In this document: piece by piece, positions 1-9,011 of the stretch
How the letters are laid out: the number at the start of each line of letters is the position of its first letter
Position numbering within the stretch: the stretch's first letter is position 1
NCBI RefSeq assembly: GCF_004212635.1
Contig: NZ_PSRT01000020.1
Coordinates: forward strand, 1 to 64,000
Direction: 5' to 3'
Length of the DNA stretch: 64,000 bases
From: Bradyrhizobium genosp. SA-3
GTDB taxonomy: Bacteria > Pseudomonadota > Alphaproteobacteria > Rhizobiales > Xanthobacteraceae
Translations under genes and position numbers: made by a program
Notes under the pieces: generated by a model
The model's database searches: none
Told to the model about the DNA's origin: nothing
What the model saw: the letters and a program-made list of their open reading frames with translations, nothing else

Positions 1-117
1 CGAGCGTCGTGTTCTGCAAAAGAGGGCTGCCTGCCAACTTCCGCTATGCTCCGTTAGTGACCGGGATCGCGCGGCAGTGCAATGTCGCGAAGGGCCAGCA
101 GGTGACGTTCGAAATGA

Positions 118-142
118 AAAAGGCCGCCAACCGAGGCGGCTT
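118..142 (-). terminator. Rho-independent terminator of the small gene at 141-323
   Basis: Read on the minus strand, GCCGCC and GGCGGC arms separated by a short loop are followed by a run of five T. The hairpin begins at the stop codon of the 60-residue gene, so it most likely ends that transcript. Confidence 0.6.
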
Positions 143-323
143 ACTTTTGCACCTCCAGCTCTGCCAGGATTTTCGTGAGCGTCTCAAGCAAGCGTAAGGA
201 GCGGGTCGCTGGGCGACCTTCGCACAGCGCTTCGCTCACCTCTTCAATTTCGCAATCGATACGGGCCCGAACTCGCGAGATCAGCTCGGCGCGGCGCTCC
301 GGGTTGTCGATTAGAATGAGCAT
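141..323 (-). CDS. Small conserved-type hypothetical protein (60 aa)
   Basis: I do not recognise a named family. The 60-residue product is soluble, rich in Glu, Arg and Leu, and looks wholly alpha-helical, with no membrane segment or Cys. Support for a real gene is the hairpin terminator at its stop codon and its place in a row of minus-strand mini-genes (339-548, 565-759). Small charged proteins of this kind are common in Bradyrhizobium and have no assigned role. The N-terminal part (residues 1-20) has the DNPERRAELISRVRARID pattern of an amphipathic helix. Function unknown. Confidence 0.5.
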   Translation of the reverse strand: MLILIDNPERRAELISRVRARIDCEIEEVSEALCEGRPATRSLRLLETLTKILAELEVQK

Positions 324-338
324 CGCGTTGCTTCGCTA

Positions 339-548
339 TCATACAGGCGGGAGCGTGGCGGCAGCGCTTTGCGCTGCATCGGCGTCAAGGATCGCGACCT
401 TGCGATCAAGTTGCCATATCTCGACGCCGTGGCGATTGATCAAGCGCCGTGCGGCCTTCACAGCGGCTTCATCACTGGCCGCCTCAAACACCCGCGCATC
501 GCAGATGTGACCATCCTCGCCGATAATAAATGCTCAGTATCCGACCAT
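339..548 (-). pseudogene. Small protein gene interrupted by an early TGA (nonsense)
   Basis: The minus strand from 548 reads ATG-GTC-GGA-TAC-TGA, then stays open for 64 codons to a second TGA at 339-341. The part after the internal stop looks like coding sequence: it starts AFIIGEDGHICDARVFEA, then has an Ala/Glu-rich helix and ends in VEIWQLDRKVAILDADA. This matches the plan of the roughly 65-residue rhizobial small proteins with GxDGHI near the start and VExWQxxRxVAxL near the end; that resemblance is from memory. A GGAG lies about nine bases before the ATG. A CGA to TGA change at codon 5 (MVGYR to MVGY-stop) explains the break most simply. Confidence 0.55.
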
Positions 549-564
549 ATTGAATTGCTCCGCG

Positions 565-759
565 CTAGGTTGGCGGCCGCAGTTCCTTGGACGACAGCCA
601 GTCGTTGACGTCGGAAGCGGTCTCGGCTTGGCGCGCACGACGCAAAAGTCCTTCGCGTTCGACGCCGGGCGGAGTGGCTTGGGCCTGCTGGCGCAGACGT
701 TCTGCCTGTTCGAGCAGCCGCTGTTCGAGGGTGCTGGTTTGTTTGAAACGGCGTCGCAT
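565..759 (-). CDS. Small helical hypothetical protein (64 aa)
   Basis: The 64-residue product begins MRRRFKQTSTLEQRLLEQAE and is rich in Arg, Gln, Glu and Leu, so it should form one or two amphipathic helices. I chose the ATG at 759 over the upstream in-frame one at 795, because a GGAG ribosome-binding site lies just before 759 and the first 12 extra residues look non-coding. The type recurs across Bradyrhizobium as a conserved protein of unknown function, from memory. It ends just before the broken mini-gene at 339-548, and both are on the minus strand. No biochemical role can be proposed. Confidence 0.6.
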   Translation of the reverse strand: MRRRFKQTSTLEQRLLEQAERLRQQAQATPPGVEREGLLRRARQAETASDVNDWLSSKELRPPT

Positions 760-902
760 CGGCGCTGCTCCATTTAAGTTGGGGCGGGAGCGCAACCGGC
801 GTTCTCATCACCGATGACTGCCTAAGGACGGTGCGGTGATCGCATAATTAGATACCCGTTATGTCTAGTTGTCGACGTAAATATTCACGAAGGCGAAGAA
901 AG

Positions 903-1589
903 TTAGGAACTGTTCCGCTTGAGAAGGCCATAGCACTCGCACGATAAACCTCGCACGACGCTGCGATCCAGGATCTGGATTTTTCCCCGCGAATAGGCAA
1001 TGGCTCCTCGTTTTTGCAGCCTGTTTGCGACATCCGTGACGTATGTGCGGTGCACGCCCAGCATCTCAGACAGTAGCTCCTGTTTAAGTACGAAGTGATC
1101 ACTTTCCGCGCGGTCCGCCGTGTGGAGCAACCACCGGCAGAAGCGTTGTTCGACGCCATGCAGCGAATTGCAGGCAGCTGTCATCGTGGTTTGGTCGAGC
1201 AATATGTCAGCACTCCTGAGACACAGCTCCGCCATAGGCGCGCTGTCCGTCACCATGTTCCGAAACTCCTTCGCTGAAATCTTCAAGGCTTGAACCGGTA
1301 GCTGGGCGACGACGCGAATGAGGGACGTGCGCGGCGCCCCAAGGCCCGCACGGGCTCCGATCATGCCTTCCCGGCCGACGACGGAGGTTTCGGCCATCCG
1401 ACCATCTTTCAGCACGACCAAAAGCGAGAACATGCCCGATAGCGGGAAGTGAACGGCCGTGACTTCCTGCCCCTCCTGTTGAACAACATCGCCTTGGGCA
1501 TATCCGACGACCGACGACCTCTCCCTTACAGATTCGAGGTCCCGTCGGGGAAGAAGGGCTAAGAGCTTGTTGCGAAGAGGATCATCCAC
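903..1589 (-). CDS. Crp/Fnr-family transcriptional regulator
   Basis: A 228-residue regulator with an N-terminal cyclic-nucleotide-binding-type beta barrel (residues about 15-125; GDVVQQEGQEVTAVHFPLSGM, then a GREGMIGA turn) and a C-terminal Crp-type winged helix (ELLSEMLGVHRTYVTDVANRLQKRG). There is no N-terminal Cys cluster of FNR type, so direct Fe-S oxygen sensing is unlikely; the ligand is unknown. The frame stays open upstream to a TTG at 1742, but the family fold starts near VDDPLRNKLL, so I take the GTG at 1589. This atypical start is uncertain. Rhizobia carry many paralogues of this group and the targets cannot be read from the neighbours. Confidence 0.85.
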   Translation of the reverse strand: MDDPLRNKLLALLPRRDLESVRERSSVVGYAQGDVVQQEGQEVTAVHFPLSGMFSLLVVLKDGRMAETSVVGREGMIGARAGLGAPRTSLIRVVAQLPVQALKISAKEFRNMVTDSAPMAELCLRSADILLDQTTMTAACNSLHGVEQRFCRWLLHTADRAESDHFVLKQELLSEMLGVHRTYVTDVANRLQKRGAIAYSRGKIQILDRSVVRGLSCECYGLLKRNSS

Positions 1590-1867
1590 TTGCGCACCTA
1601 TCGCCCGATCGGTCGGGCCGGTCCGCAGGGGGTAAATCAACGCTCCGAGGGCGCTACCACGGAAGGGGTACGTGACGACAAAGTCGGATGAGGTCGATCC
1701 GTTCCTCACAATTCTTACGTTGCCGTGCAGGGGTCCCGGCAATCGTTCGCGCGCTCTGGATACCTAAACGGGAGCCTGATGGATGATAGTTGAGGTCCGT
1801 TTGGGGTCATTTTCGTCGGTTTAGTCGAAGTTTTCGGCTGATCGAAGTCGGCTCCTGGCCCATCTGT

Positions 1868-2142
1868 GACCTCGGAGAATGTCCGGTCTTCGGCCGCTGT
1901 CGGGAGGTGACCGGACGTCAATCGGCCAGCCGCATAATGAGTGCATGCCTAGCTCAGGTCAGAACTTGACCTCGGACAGAACCGTTGTCAGGCCGGGTCA
2001 GAAAACGGTATTCGGGATAGGGCTTGGCAGGTCGTTTTACGGGCCCGAAGCCGACAGAAGCCATCACCGATGTGGCGCTCCGATGCTGAGATCAGAGGCT
2101 AATCGGTCGGCGGTCGAGAGGTCGCTGCTGATGGGCGCCAGC
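1868..2142. repeat. Dispersed repeat module P1, copy 1
   Basis: This block matches 9864-10102 along its whole length. Shared stretches include CGGACGTCAATCGGCCAGCC, GAACTTGACCTCGGACAGAA, GCCATCACCGATGTGGCGCT and GGCTAATCGGTCGGCGGTCG. Copy 1 carries roughly 35 extra bases in the middle (about 1983-2020). No intact reading frame is common to both copies, so this looks like a non-coding or decayed repeat. Confidence 0.75.
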
Positions 2143-2236
2143 CGACATCGGCGTTTCCTCGCTCATTCTCGTTGTGGGCGGTGAGAGGCGCAAAGGTGGT
2201 CTATTTGGGGGGAAGGATCAAGGCAGCCCCGCGCCT

Positions 2237-2317
2237 GTCATCCCGGGCCGCACGCAGCGCGAGCCCGGAATCCATCGTGCGGCAAGCAAGGCGGAGGACC
2301 GGGCGCGCGGAATGACG
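2237..2317. repeat. REP-like palindrome (family H, single copy here)
   Basis: Inverted arms TCATCCCGGGCC... and ...GCGCGGAATGACG flank a short centre, with GCGAGCCCGGAATCCAT inside. It resembles the common Bradyrhizobium intergenic elements whose arms end in GGAATGAC. Only one copy is seen in this window. Confidence 0.5.
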
Positions 2318-2320
2318 GTA

Positions 2321-2572
2321 TTACTTGTTCTTGTCGCCCATGTGGTGAGGCGTCGAGGTGCTGGGTCCGCCGGTGTAATGATGACCGCCCGATGAGGACT
2401 TCGACGAGGCGCCGGTGGTCTCGTTCTTGCTGCCCATGTGATGCGGGACTTCGGTCTTCGGCCCGCCGCTGTAGTGATGGCCATTCTTCTCTTTGTCCGT
2501 GGTTTGAGCCATCGCAGGAACGGCCAGCAGGGAAACGATGCCAATGGCGGCGACGAATTTCTTGGTGATCAT
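2321..2572 (-). CDS. Secreted His-rich protein with a tandem 21-residue repeat
   Basis: An 83-residue product with a clear Sec signal peptide (MITKKFVAAIGIVSLLAVPAMA, cleavage after about residue 22). The mature part is mostly two imperfect repeats, the first beginning GHHYSGGPKTEVPHHMGSKN and the second GHHYTGGPSTSTPHHMGDKN, joined by a Ser/Thr/Gly linker. Each unit carries two His pairs, which would suit metal binding in the periplasm, but that is inference. It is separated by 176 bases from the divergent DUF2933 gene, whose product ends in a His-rich tail. Exact function unknown. Confidence 0.75.
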   Translation of the reverse strand: MITKKFVAAIGIVSLLAVPAMAQTTDKEKNGHHYSGGPKTEVPHHMGSKNETTGASSKSSSGGHHYTGGPSTSTPHHMGDKNK

Positions 2573-2748
2573 GTTCGGTTCTCCGGATTGCGGGAGCTTT
2601 CATGGTAGGCCTGCCGCGGCACATCGGCTTTGAGCAAGGTCAAGGAATGAGCTTCGTAGCTCTAGCGCCGCAGTTTGAGAGCCGTTGATCTGCGTCAACA
2701 ATGATCGCAGCGCTGCTCCTATGCTCCGAGGGACATAGGAGCGTGCCG

Positions 2749-3003
2749 ATGTCGGTACAGGACCATTCCGGGTATCGAGAGCCCCCGCAGGAGGGCATGT
2801 CCGTCAAAGCCAAGGCCGGTCTGGTCCTGATCGGATTCCTGGTCATCGCCGGCGCACTTCTGTTTACCGAGCACAGGGCTCACGTGCTCGGGCTCCTGAT
2901 CTGGCTCCCGCTCCTCGCCTGTCCTCTGATGCACCTCTTCATGCACGGCGGACACGCTCACCATCACGGCAGCGGCCGGCCGGACGATTCGAGGAGCGCC
3001 TGA
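2749..3003 (+). CDS. DUF2933-type small membrane protein
   Basis: An 84-residue protein with two closely spaced hydrophobic segments (about residues 19-38 and 45-62) and a His-rich end ([17 protein letters not shown]). Size and layout fit the DUF2933 family, which often precedes an isoprenylcysteine methyltransferase-like gene. The ATG at 2749 is preferred; the frame extends to 2701 without a better start. Its stop codon shares one base with the start of the next gene, so the two are probably translationally coupled and head the export cassette that runs to 8044. The His tail may bind metal. Function unproven. Confidence 0.7.
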   Translation: MSVQDHSGYREPPQEGMSVKAKAGLVLIGFLVIAGALLFTEHRAHVLGLLIWLPLLACPLMHLFMHGGHAHHHGSGRPDDSRSA

Positions 3004-3677
3004 TGCACGATGCCGCGCCCGCCTACGGCCTCTGGGGCCTCGTCATCGTCAACTCGGCGGTGTTCATCCTGTTCGCCTACAGCTTCTTCAAGCCGCAGAC
3101 CTCCCGCGGCTGGCGCTCCTTCGGCGCCTTAAGCGCGTTTCTGGTGGCGCTGTTCGTGGAGATGTACGGCTTCCCGCTCACCATCTACTTCCTGTCGGGC
3201 TGGCTGCAGTCGCGTTACCCGAACGTCGACTGGTTCTCCCACGACGCCGGCCACCTGCTCGAGATGATGTTCGGCTGGAAGACCAATCCGCATGCCGGAC
3301 CGTTCCACGTTCTCAGCTACATCTTCATCGCCGCCGGCTTCATCCTGATCTCTGTCGCCTGGAGGGTGCTGTACGAGGCGCAGCAGACCCGCAGCTTAGC
3401 CACCATCGGCCCCTACAGCTATGTCCGGCACCCGCAATATGTCGGCTTCGTGCTGGTGATGTTCGGCTTCCTGTTGCAGTGGCCAACGATTCTGACGCTG
3501 GCGATGTTTCCGGTGCTGACCGTCATGTATGTGAAGCTTGCCAGAGACGAGGAGCGCGAGGCCCGGGCCGAGTTCGGCGAGACCTATGCGCGGTACGCTG
3601 CGCAGGTGCCGGCGTTCTTTCCCTATCTCAACCGGCAATCCGGTCAGGGCTCTTCCGGCGGCTATCGTCACGGCTGA
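3003..3677 (+). CDS. Isoprenylcysteine carboxyl methyltransferase-like membrane protein
   Basis: A 224-residue multi-pass membrane protein. The C-terminal half carries the ICMT/PEMT signature: [14 protein letters not shown] (around residues 138-151) followed by [20 protein letters not shown], which in this superfamily binds S-adenosylmethionine. Bacterial members methylate unknown lipid or small-molecule acceptors; true protein prenylation is absent in bacteria, so the name gives the fold, not the substrate. It overlaps the DUF2933 stop by one base, and the ABC ATPase gene begins 50 bases downstream. A role in modifying an envelope lipid handled by the exporter is inference. Confidence 0.75.
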   Translation: MHDAAPAYGLWGLVIVNSAVFILFAYSFFKPQTSRGWRSFGALSAFLVALFVEMYGFPLTIYFLSGWLQSRYPNVDWFSHDAGHLLEMMFGWKTNPHAGPFHVLSYIFIAAGFILISVAWRVLYEAQQTRSLATIGPYSYVRHPQYVGFVLVMFGFLLQWPTILTLAMFPVLTVMYVKLARDEEREARAEFGETYARYAAQVPAFFPYLNRQSGQGSSGGYRHG

Positions 3678-3727
3678 CCCTCGCGCGAGGAGATGCCCGC
3701 GAACGGCACTGGCTTGAAAGGACGTCG

Positions 3728-4435
3728 ATGGGCGTGCCAGTCTTCACCGCGAAAGCGCTGACCAAGACCTACGTCTCGGGCGAGGTGATGGTGCATGCCC
3801 TCAACGACGTGGATCTCGAAATCGCCGAGAAGGAAGTGGTCGTGCTGCTCGGCCCCTCCGGAAGCGGCAAGACGACTTTGCTCAACATCATGGGCGGCCT
3901 CGACCGGCCGACCGGCGGCCGGCTGTTCTTCCGCGATCTGGATCTGACCGGTCTCGAGGATCGCGAGCTGACGAAGTATCGCCGCGACCATGTCGGCTTC
4001 GTCTTCCAGTTTTACAATCTGGTGCCGAGCCTCACCGCGTATGAAAACGTTGCGCTGGTCACCGAGGTTGCGAGGAACCCGATGCGGCCCGCCGACGCGC
4101 TCGCGCTGGTCGGGCTCGAGGAGCGCATGCATCACTTTCCCGCCCAGCTCTCCGGCGGCGAGCAGCAACGCGTCGCCATCGCCCGCGCGATCGCGAAGCG
4201 ACCGGCGGTGCTGCTGTGCGACGAGCCGACCGGGGCGCTGGACTCGAAGACCGGCAACCGCGTCATCGAAGCGCTGCTCGGGGTGAACCGGCAGCTCGGC
4301 ACCACCACGGTCATCATCACCCACAATGCCAGCATCCAGGAGGTCGCCGACCGGGTGATGTTCTTCGCCGACGGCCGGATCTCCCGGATCCAGAAGAACG
4401 CGAGCCGGCGGCAAGCCGCCGAGCTCACCTGGTGA
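3728..4435 (+). CDS. ABC transporter ATP-binding protein, MacB/LolD type
   Basis: A 235-residue ATPase with Walker [10 protein letters not shown], a Q-loop (FVFQFYNL), signature [15 protein letters not shown], Walker [13 protein letters not shown] and an H-loop His (VIITHN). The LSGGEQQR signature and DEPTGALD box are typical of the LolD/MacB/FtsE branch that pairs with FtsX-like permeases, and such a permease follows after four bases. The open frame begins at 3479, but homology starts at the ATG at 3728. It should power extraction or efflux of a lipid, peptide or drug at the inner membrane with the two downstream products. Confidence 0.9.
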   Translation: MGVPVFTAKALTKTYVSGEVMVHALNDVDLEIAEKEVVVLLGPSGSGKTTLLNIMGGLDRPTGGRLFFRDLDLTGLEDRELTKYRRDHVGFVFQFYNLVPSLTAYENVALVTEVARNPMRPADALALVGLEERMHHFPAQLSGGEQQRVAIARAIAKRPAVLLCDEPTGALDSKTGNRVIEALLGVNRQLGTTTVIITHNASIQEVADRVMFFADGRISRIQKNASRRQAAELTW

Positions 4436-4439
4436 CGAC

Positions 4440-6803
4440 ATGACAGCGCTCGACATCAAATTGTTTCGCGACGTCAGGCGGCTCTGGGCTCAGGTGCTCG
4501 CCGTCGCCTTGGTCGTCGGAGGCGGCGTTGCGACGCTGGTGCTTGCGGTCGGCTCCCATCGTTCCCTGGAAGAGACCCGGATCGCCTATTACGAACGCTA
4601 TGGCTTCGCCGACGTGTTCGCGCAAGCGAAGCGCGCGCCCAAGGCGCTCGCCGACAGGATCGGCGAGATCCCGGGTGTCGCCGTCGTCGACACCCGCATC
4701 GCCAAGCTGGCGCTGCTGGATATTCCCGGCTTCTCCGCGCCTGCCAGCGCCCAATTCGTCTCGCTGCCCGATAACGGCGAGCCGCACCTCAATCGACTCT
4801 ACATGCGTTCCGGACGTCTTCCGGAGGCCGGACGGACCGAAGAGGTTGTCGTCAACGAACCGTTCGCCCGGGCTCACGGCTTCTCGGAAGGCGCGCGGTT
4901 CTCGGCCATCCTGAACGGCAAGAAGCGCGAGCTCGTCATCGTCGGCACGGCGCTGTCGCCCGAGTTCGTCTACACCGTCGGGCCCGGCGACCTGATGCCG
5001 GACGACTGCCACTACGCCATCGTCTGGATGTCGGAGAAGGCGCTCGCCGGCGTCTACGATCTCGATGGCGCCTTTTCGGTGGTCTCGGTCAAGCTGCAAC
5101 CCGGCACCTCGGAGCGCGAGGTGATCTGGCGGCTCGACACCTTGCTCGACCCCTATGGCGGGCAGGCGGGTCATGGCCGCAAGGACCAGACCTCGCACGC
5201 CTGGCTCGATCATGAGCTCGACATGCTCAACAACATGAGCCGCACGCTGCCGCCGATCTTCCTGCTGGTCGCCGCGTTCCTGGTCAATCTCACTTTGACC
5301 CGGCTGGTCGCGCTCGAGCGCGAGCAGATCGGCCTGCTGAAGGCGCTCGGCTACGCCGACAGCAGCATCGTGCTGCACTATTTCAAGTTCGTGGCGCTGA
5401 TCGTCGTGATCGGAATCCTCCTGGGCGGCGTCGCCGGCACCTGGCTCGGCTTGCGCGTCACCGCGCTGTTCGGCGACTTCTTCCACTTCCCGTTCCTGGT
5501 GTTCGCGAAGGCGCCGGACCTCTACGTCACTGCGGGCGCGCTCAGCGCGGCTGCCGCTGCGATCGGCGCGTTCCGGGCGCTGCGCGGGGTGGTGAAGCTG
5601 CCGCCTGCCGTCGCCATGCAACCGCCGGCCCCGCCGGTCTATCGGCGGCTGCTGCCGGCCCGCATCCAGCTCGACCAGATCGTGTCACAGCCGACGCTGA
5701 TGATGATCCGCAACATCGCCCGGCATCCGGTGCGGGCCTTCTTCACCGCGCTCGGCATGGCGCTCGCGACTGCGATCCTTGTGGTCTCGCTGTTCACGAG
5801 GGACAGCATGGAGCACCTGACCGACGTGACCTACTTCCTCGCCGACCGGCAGGACGCAGCCGTCGGCTTTGCCGAGAAGCGGATCGCGAATGTCGTGGAG
5901 CAGGTGAACCGGCTACCGGGCGTTCTTGCCGCCGAGCCGTTCCGCGAGGTGCCGGTCCGGATTCGCCACGGCAACGTCGAACGCCGCATCGTCATCAGCG
6001 GCCGGCCGGCCGACGCCGACCTCCGGCGCATCATCGACGCCGAGCTTCGGCCAGTCGTGCTCCCGGAGACGGGCCTCGCCATCTCCGGCATGCTCGCCTA
6101 CATCCTCGGCGTCGGGCCCGGCGACAGCGTCGAGATCGATCTGATGGAGGGAGCCCGGCGAACCGTCACGGTGCCGGTCGTCGCCACCGTCGAGGACTAT
6201 TTCGGCATCAGGGGCATGATGGAGATCGAGGCACTGCGCAAGCTGATGCGCGAGGCGCCCGTCGTGACCAGCGTCAATCTCAGCCTCGACGAGAACCGGA
6301 CGGAGGACTTCTACGCCGCCGTGAAGTCCATGCCGACGGTCGGCGGCGTGGCGCTGCAGCGCGTCTCGCTGGCGAACTTCCGCAAGACCGTCGCGCTGCT
6401 CGTCACCACGATGGCGAGCATCTACACCGGGCTCGCCGCCGTGATCGCGTTCGGCGTCGTCTACAACAACGCCCGCATCTCGCTGTCCGAACGGGCGCGA
6501 GAGCTGGCGAGTCTGCGCGTGCTCGGTTTCACGCGCGGCGAGGTGCTGCGCATCCTGCTGCTGGAGCTCGCCATCCTCACCCTGATCGCCCAGCCGCCCG
6601 GCTGGCTGATGGGCTACGGGCTTGCATGGGTCATGAAGACGAACCTGGCCGGCGAATTGATGCGCGTCCGCCTCGTCGTCGAACATTCGACGTACGTCAT
6701 CGCCACCTCCGTCGTGGTGCTGGCGGCTGCCGCCTCCGCAGTCGTTATCCGCGAACGCATCGACAAACTGGACCTCGTCGCGGTCCTCAAGACGCGAGAC
6801 TAG
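4440..6803 (+). CDS. FtsX-like ABC transporter permease, duplicated
   Basis: A 787-residue permease with the duplicated layout: a transmembrane helix at about 17-37, a large periplasmic domain, an FtsX core of three helices at about 270-385, then a second helix (about 432-450), a second periplasmic domain and a second FtsX core at about 660-780. Both cores have the conserved coupling segments ([13 protein letters not shown] and [20 protein letters not shown]). This matches long DUF214-type permeases rather than single-unit MacB. It is tightly packed between the ATPase and the adaptor gene, so the three form one export machine. Substrate unknown. Confidence 0.9.
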   Translation: MTALDIKLFRDVRRLWAQVLAVALVVGGGVATLVLAVGSHRSLEETRIAYYERYGFADVFAQAKRAPKALADRIGEIPGVAVVDTRIAKLALLDIPGFSAPASAQFVSLPDNGEPHLNRLYMRSGRLPEAGRTEEVVVNEPFARAHGFSEGARFSAILNGKKRELVIVGTALSPEFVYTVGPGDLMPDDCHYAIVWMSEKALAGVYDLDGAFSVVSVKLQPGTSEREVIWRLDTLLDPYGGQAGHGRKDQTSHAWLDHELDMLNNMSRTLPPIFLLVAAFLVNLTLTRLVALEREQIGLLKALGYADSSIVLHYFKFVALIVVIGILLGGVAGTWLGLRVTALFGDFFHFPFLVFAKAPDLYVTAGALSAAAAAIGAFRALRGVVKLPPAVAMQPPAPPVYRRLLPARIQLDQIVSQPTLMMIRNIARHPVRAFFTALGMALATAILVVSLFTRDSMEHLTDVTYFLADRQDAAVGFAEKRIANVVEQVNRLPGVLAAEPFREVPVRIRHGNVERRIVISGRPADADLRRIIDAELRPVVLPETGLAISGMLAYILGVGPGDSVEIDLMEGARRTVTVPVVATVEDYFGIRGMMEIEALRKLMREAPVVTSVNLSLDENRTEDFYAAVKSMPTVGGVALQRVSLANFRKTVALLVTTMASIYTGLAAVIAFGVVYNNARISLSERARELASLRVLGFTRGEVLRILLLELAILTLIAQPPGWLMGYGLAWVMKTNLAGELMRVRLVVEHSTYVIATSVVVLAAAASAVVIRERIDKLDLVAVLKTRD

Positions 6804-6805
6804 CC

Positions 6806-8044
6806 ATGCCGGCAAAGTGGACCAAACGTATCATCGGTGCTGCGGCCCTGGTCGCGATCGCGGGAGGCCTGGCCTGGTTTGCCTGGCCACGCCCGGTTCT
6901 GGTGGATCTTGCGACCGTCTCGAAAGGGCCGATCGAAGTCACGGCGGATGACGACGGAAAAACCCATGTCCGCCATGTCTACACGGTCTCGGCGCCCATC
7001 GCGGGCAAGGTCTTGAGGATCTCGCATCCGCTTGGCGAGCAGGGACCTTCGCTTCACGTCGGCGACGAGGTCGTTGCCAATCAGACCGTCATCGCCCTGA
7101 TGCAGCCGACGCTGCCGGGGTTCATCGACGCGCGTTCGCGCGATCAGCTCCAGGCCGAGGTCCTGGCCGCGGATGCGGCGATCCAGCAGCAGGAGGCGGA
7201 AGTGAAGCGGATCGAAGCCGCGTTGGATTTCTCAAGGACTGAATTTCAGCGGGCTCAGGCACTGTCGCGCACCCAGACCATCTCTGCCCAGGCCTTCGAC
7301 AAGGCGAAGTTCGAGGTCGCCACCAACGAGGCCGCCTTGGCGAGCGCGAAGGCTCAGGTCGACATGCGCCGCGCGGTGCGGACCAGCCTGGCGGCGCGGT
7401 TGATGGATCCTGCCAACGCCGCGCCGTCGGCCGCGCCGACGTGCTGTGTTCGGGTGCTCGCGCCCACCAGCGGACGGGTGCTAAAGATCGTCCAGGACAG
7501 CGAGGCCACGGTCCTGCCCGGGACGCCGCTGGTCGATATCGGCAACCCCGTCGATCTGGAGGTCGTGGCAGATCTGCTCTCGACCGATGCCGTCCAGGTC
7601 AAGGTCGGCGCGCCGGTCCGGATCGACGGCTGGGGCGGGAAGCCGATTAAGGGCAAGGTGGTCCGGGTAGACCCAGCCGGCTTCCTGAAGGTCTCGGCGC
7701 TGGGCATCGAGGAGCAGCGGGTTCGACTGACCATCGATTTCAGCGACCCGCCTGAGGCGTGGGCCTCACTCGGACATGACTATCGGGTCATCGTCCACGT
7801 CACCACCTGGAGTGCTCAGGACGCTTTGACCGTGCCGGTGAGCGCCTTGTTCCGGAAAGGCGATCAGTGGGCCGTTTTTGCCGACGAGAACGGTCGTGCA
7901 AAAACGACTCTCGTTCAGATCGGCCACCGCAACAGCCGCATGGCCGAGATTCGACTAGGCCTGACCGCCGGGGACCGCGTCGTGCTGCACCCGAGCGACC
8001 GGATCACCGATGGAGCGAGAATCGCGCAAAGAGGTCCGGAATAG
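6806..8044 (+). CDS. HlyD-family periplasmic adaptor (membrane fusion protein)
   Basis: A 412-residue protein with one N-terminal membrane anchor (about residues 7-25), a split biotinyl-lipoyl-like domain (VSAPIAGKVLRI and VLAPTSGRVLKI), a coiled coil at about 125-200 rich in Ala, Glu and Gln, and a beta-barrel region. This is the plan of membrane fusion proteins bridging an inner-membrane ABC pump to the outer membrane. The ATG at 6806 lies two bases after the permease stop; the upstream in-frame extension to 6626 is permease sequence in another frame. No outer membrane channel gene is linked, so a shared TolC-like partner is likely. Confidence 0.88.
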   Translation: MPAKWTKRIIGAAALVAIAGGLAWFAWPRPVLVDLATVSKGPIEVTADDDGKTHVRHVYTVSAPIAGKVLRISHPLGEQGPSLHVGDEVVANQTVIALMQPTLPGFIDARSRDQLQAEVLAADAAIQQQEAEVKRIEAALDFSRTEFQRAQALSRTQTISAQAFDKAKFEVATNEAALASAKAQVDMRRAVRTSLAARLMDPANAAPSAAPTCCVRVLAPTSGRVLKIVQDSEATVLPGTPLVDIGNPVDLEVVADLLSTDAVQVKVGAPVRIDGWGGKPIKGKVVRVDPAGFLKVSALGIEEQRVRLTIDFSDPPEAWASLGHDYRVIVHVTTWSAQDALTVPVSALFRKGDQWAVFADENGRAKTTLVQIGHRNSRMAEIRLGLTAGDRVVLHPSDRITDGARIAQRGPE

Positions 8045-8050
8045 ATACAG

Positions 8051-8180
8051 CTCGTAGGATGGGTAGAGCGAAGCGAAACCCATCAAGCTTCATCCTCACA
8101 AATCGGATCGAGCTCATCTAGATTCTGCGTCCGCCAATTTGAGCGATGGTTTGGCAAGAGCTCAACCCATCCTATCCGGC
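8051..8180. repeat. Inverted-arm element (family B-like)
   Basis: The left arm GTAGGATGGGTAGAGCGAAG with ACCCATC is mirrored about 100 bases later by AACCCATCCTATCC. The arm differs from B1 and B2 (GTAGGGTGGGCAAAG) by a few bases. It lies just after the HlyD stop, between convergent genes, and may also act as a bidirectional terminator. Confidence 0.55.
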
Positions 8181-8417
8181 CAGCTGTTCAAACAGTGCGT
8201 GGACGAGGAATGCTACTATTGGAAGCACCACGATCCCCGTTAAAAAACTTTGCTTCAGATATTGCCGTTGTTGATCGTCTCTTGGAAAAGTTTCCCAGGT
8301 TAGGTGTTCCCAGAAGCTCGTTCGAGGCGATGGCTTGATGCCTCTGATCCAAAGAGAGCCATGAACGATCAGCAAGCTTGTTAGCAGCGTCACCAGAATC
8401 GAAAAGCCCTTAGGCAT
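8172..8417 (-). CDS. Small membrane protein, unknown (81 aa)
   Basis: An 81-residue product with two predicted membrane helices, about residues 5-24 and 56-76, joined by a basic/aromatic loop (SPRTSFWEHLTWETFPRDDQQRQYLKQ). No family is recognised. It is the last of three minus-strand genes of unknown function (8172-9701), separated from the next by 286 bases that hold repeat module P2. Its end overlaps the inverted-arm element. Both ends of the protein should lie on the same side of the membrane. Confidence 0.5.
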   Translation of the reverse strand: MPKGFSILVTLLTSLLIVHGSLWIRGIKPSPRTSFWEHLTWETFPRDDQQRQYLKQSFLTGIVVLPIVAFLVHALFEQLAG

Positions 8418-8511
8418 AGAGCTCTCTTGCCCTCCGCGTCACATGCCGGCACCGCATCACCAAGACTTGTGAGGCGGCAAGTGTTGATGGACGTCTGCGC
8501 CGCCGCCCCAC

Positions 8512-8609
8512 GATGCCATCCTGCCCCTGTTTTGCCCGACTCGTCAACCAGATTTCGTAAAATCAAAAGCCGCAACGGCGGCCAGGCAATCGCTTGCCGT
8601 GCATGGGGC
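8512..8609. repeat. Dispersed repeat module P2, copy 1
   Basis: This matches 10118-10216. Shared pieces include CCCCTGTTTTGCCCGAC, TTTCGTAAAATC and GTGCATGGGG in the same order and spacing. It lies in the 286-base gap between the two small membrane protein genes; nothing else is visible in that gap. Confidence 0.7.
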
Positions 8610-8703
8610 CCATGTCCGCGAGGCGTGTTGCCCGGCGGAAATGCTCCAACCGCCGCTTGCGACCTGTGTGAAAACGCTACACGGCCAAGACCCGTAGCGG
8701 AGG

Positions 8704-9006
8704 TTACCGCTTCTTGTACATAGCCAGCAATGTGCCGACCATCAACCCAGAGCATATAGGCACGCCAATAGCGATCATCGTCCAGAACGCGATGAGCAAA
8801 AAGTGCGCGAATACCCCCTCTCCAATTACATCGCTCCGTAGCCAGAAAGGCACTGTGCAAGTCGCGGCCAGTAGAAGGCCCGCCAAGGCGATTTTCATGA
8901 ATGCGGTGGAGCGTGGATCACGTCGCGCTGAATGAAATGCCGACCATGCTTCCAAGAGCGCAAGGGCTAACCACAAGATTTCAATTGCGAGCGGGACGCC
9001 AGCCAT
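8704..9006 (-). CDS. Small membrane protein, unknown (100 aa)
   Basis: A 100-residue product with three hydrophobic helices at about 5-20, 37-54 and 67-93, and a basic end (MYKKR). No motif or family is recognised. It starts five bases after the end of the lipoprotein gene at 9012-9701, so the two are probably co-transcribed. A membrane partner for that lipoprotein is a guess based only on adjacency. Confidence 0.55.
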   Translation of the reverse strand: MAGVPLAIEILWLALALLEAWSAFHSARRDPRSTAFMKIALAGLLLAATCTVPFWLRSDVIGEGVFAHFLLIAFWTMIAIGVPICSGLMVGTLLAMYKKR

Positions 9007-9011
9007 ATTCG

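Larger units (their letters stand above)
1590..2320. other. Gene-poor stretch around a dispersed repeat
   Basis: About 730 bases with no convincing gene. Apart from the upstream extension of the Crp frame (to 1742) it holds dispersed repeat module P1 (1868-2142) and a REP-like palindrome (2237-2317). I see nothing in 1743-1867 or 2143-2236. Confidence 0.6.
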
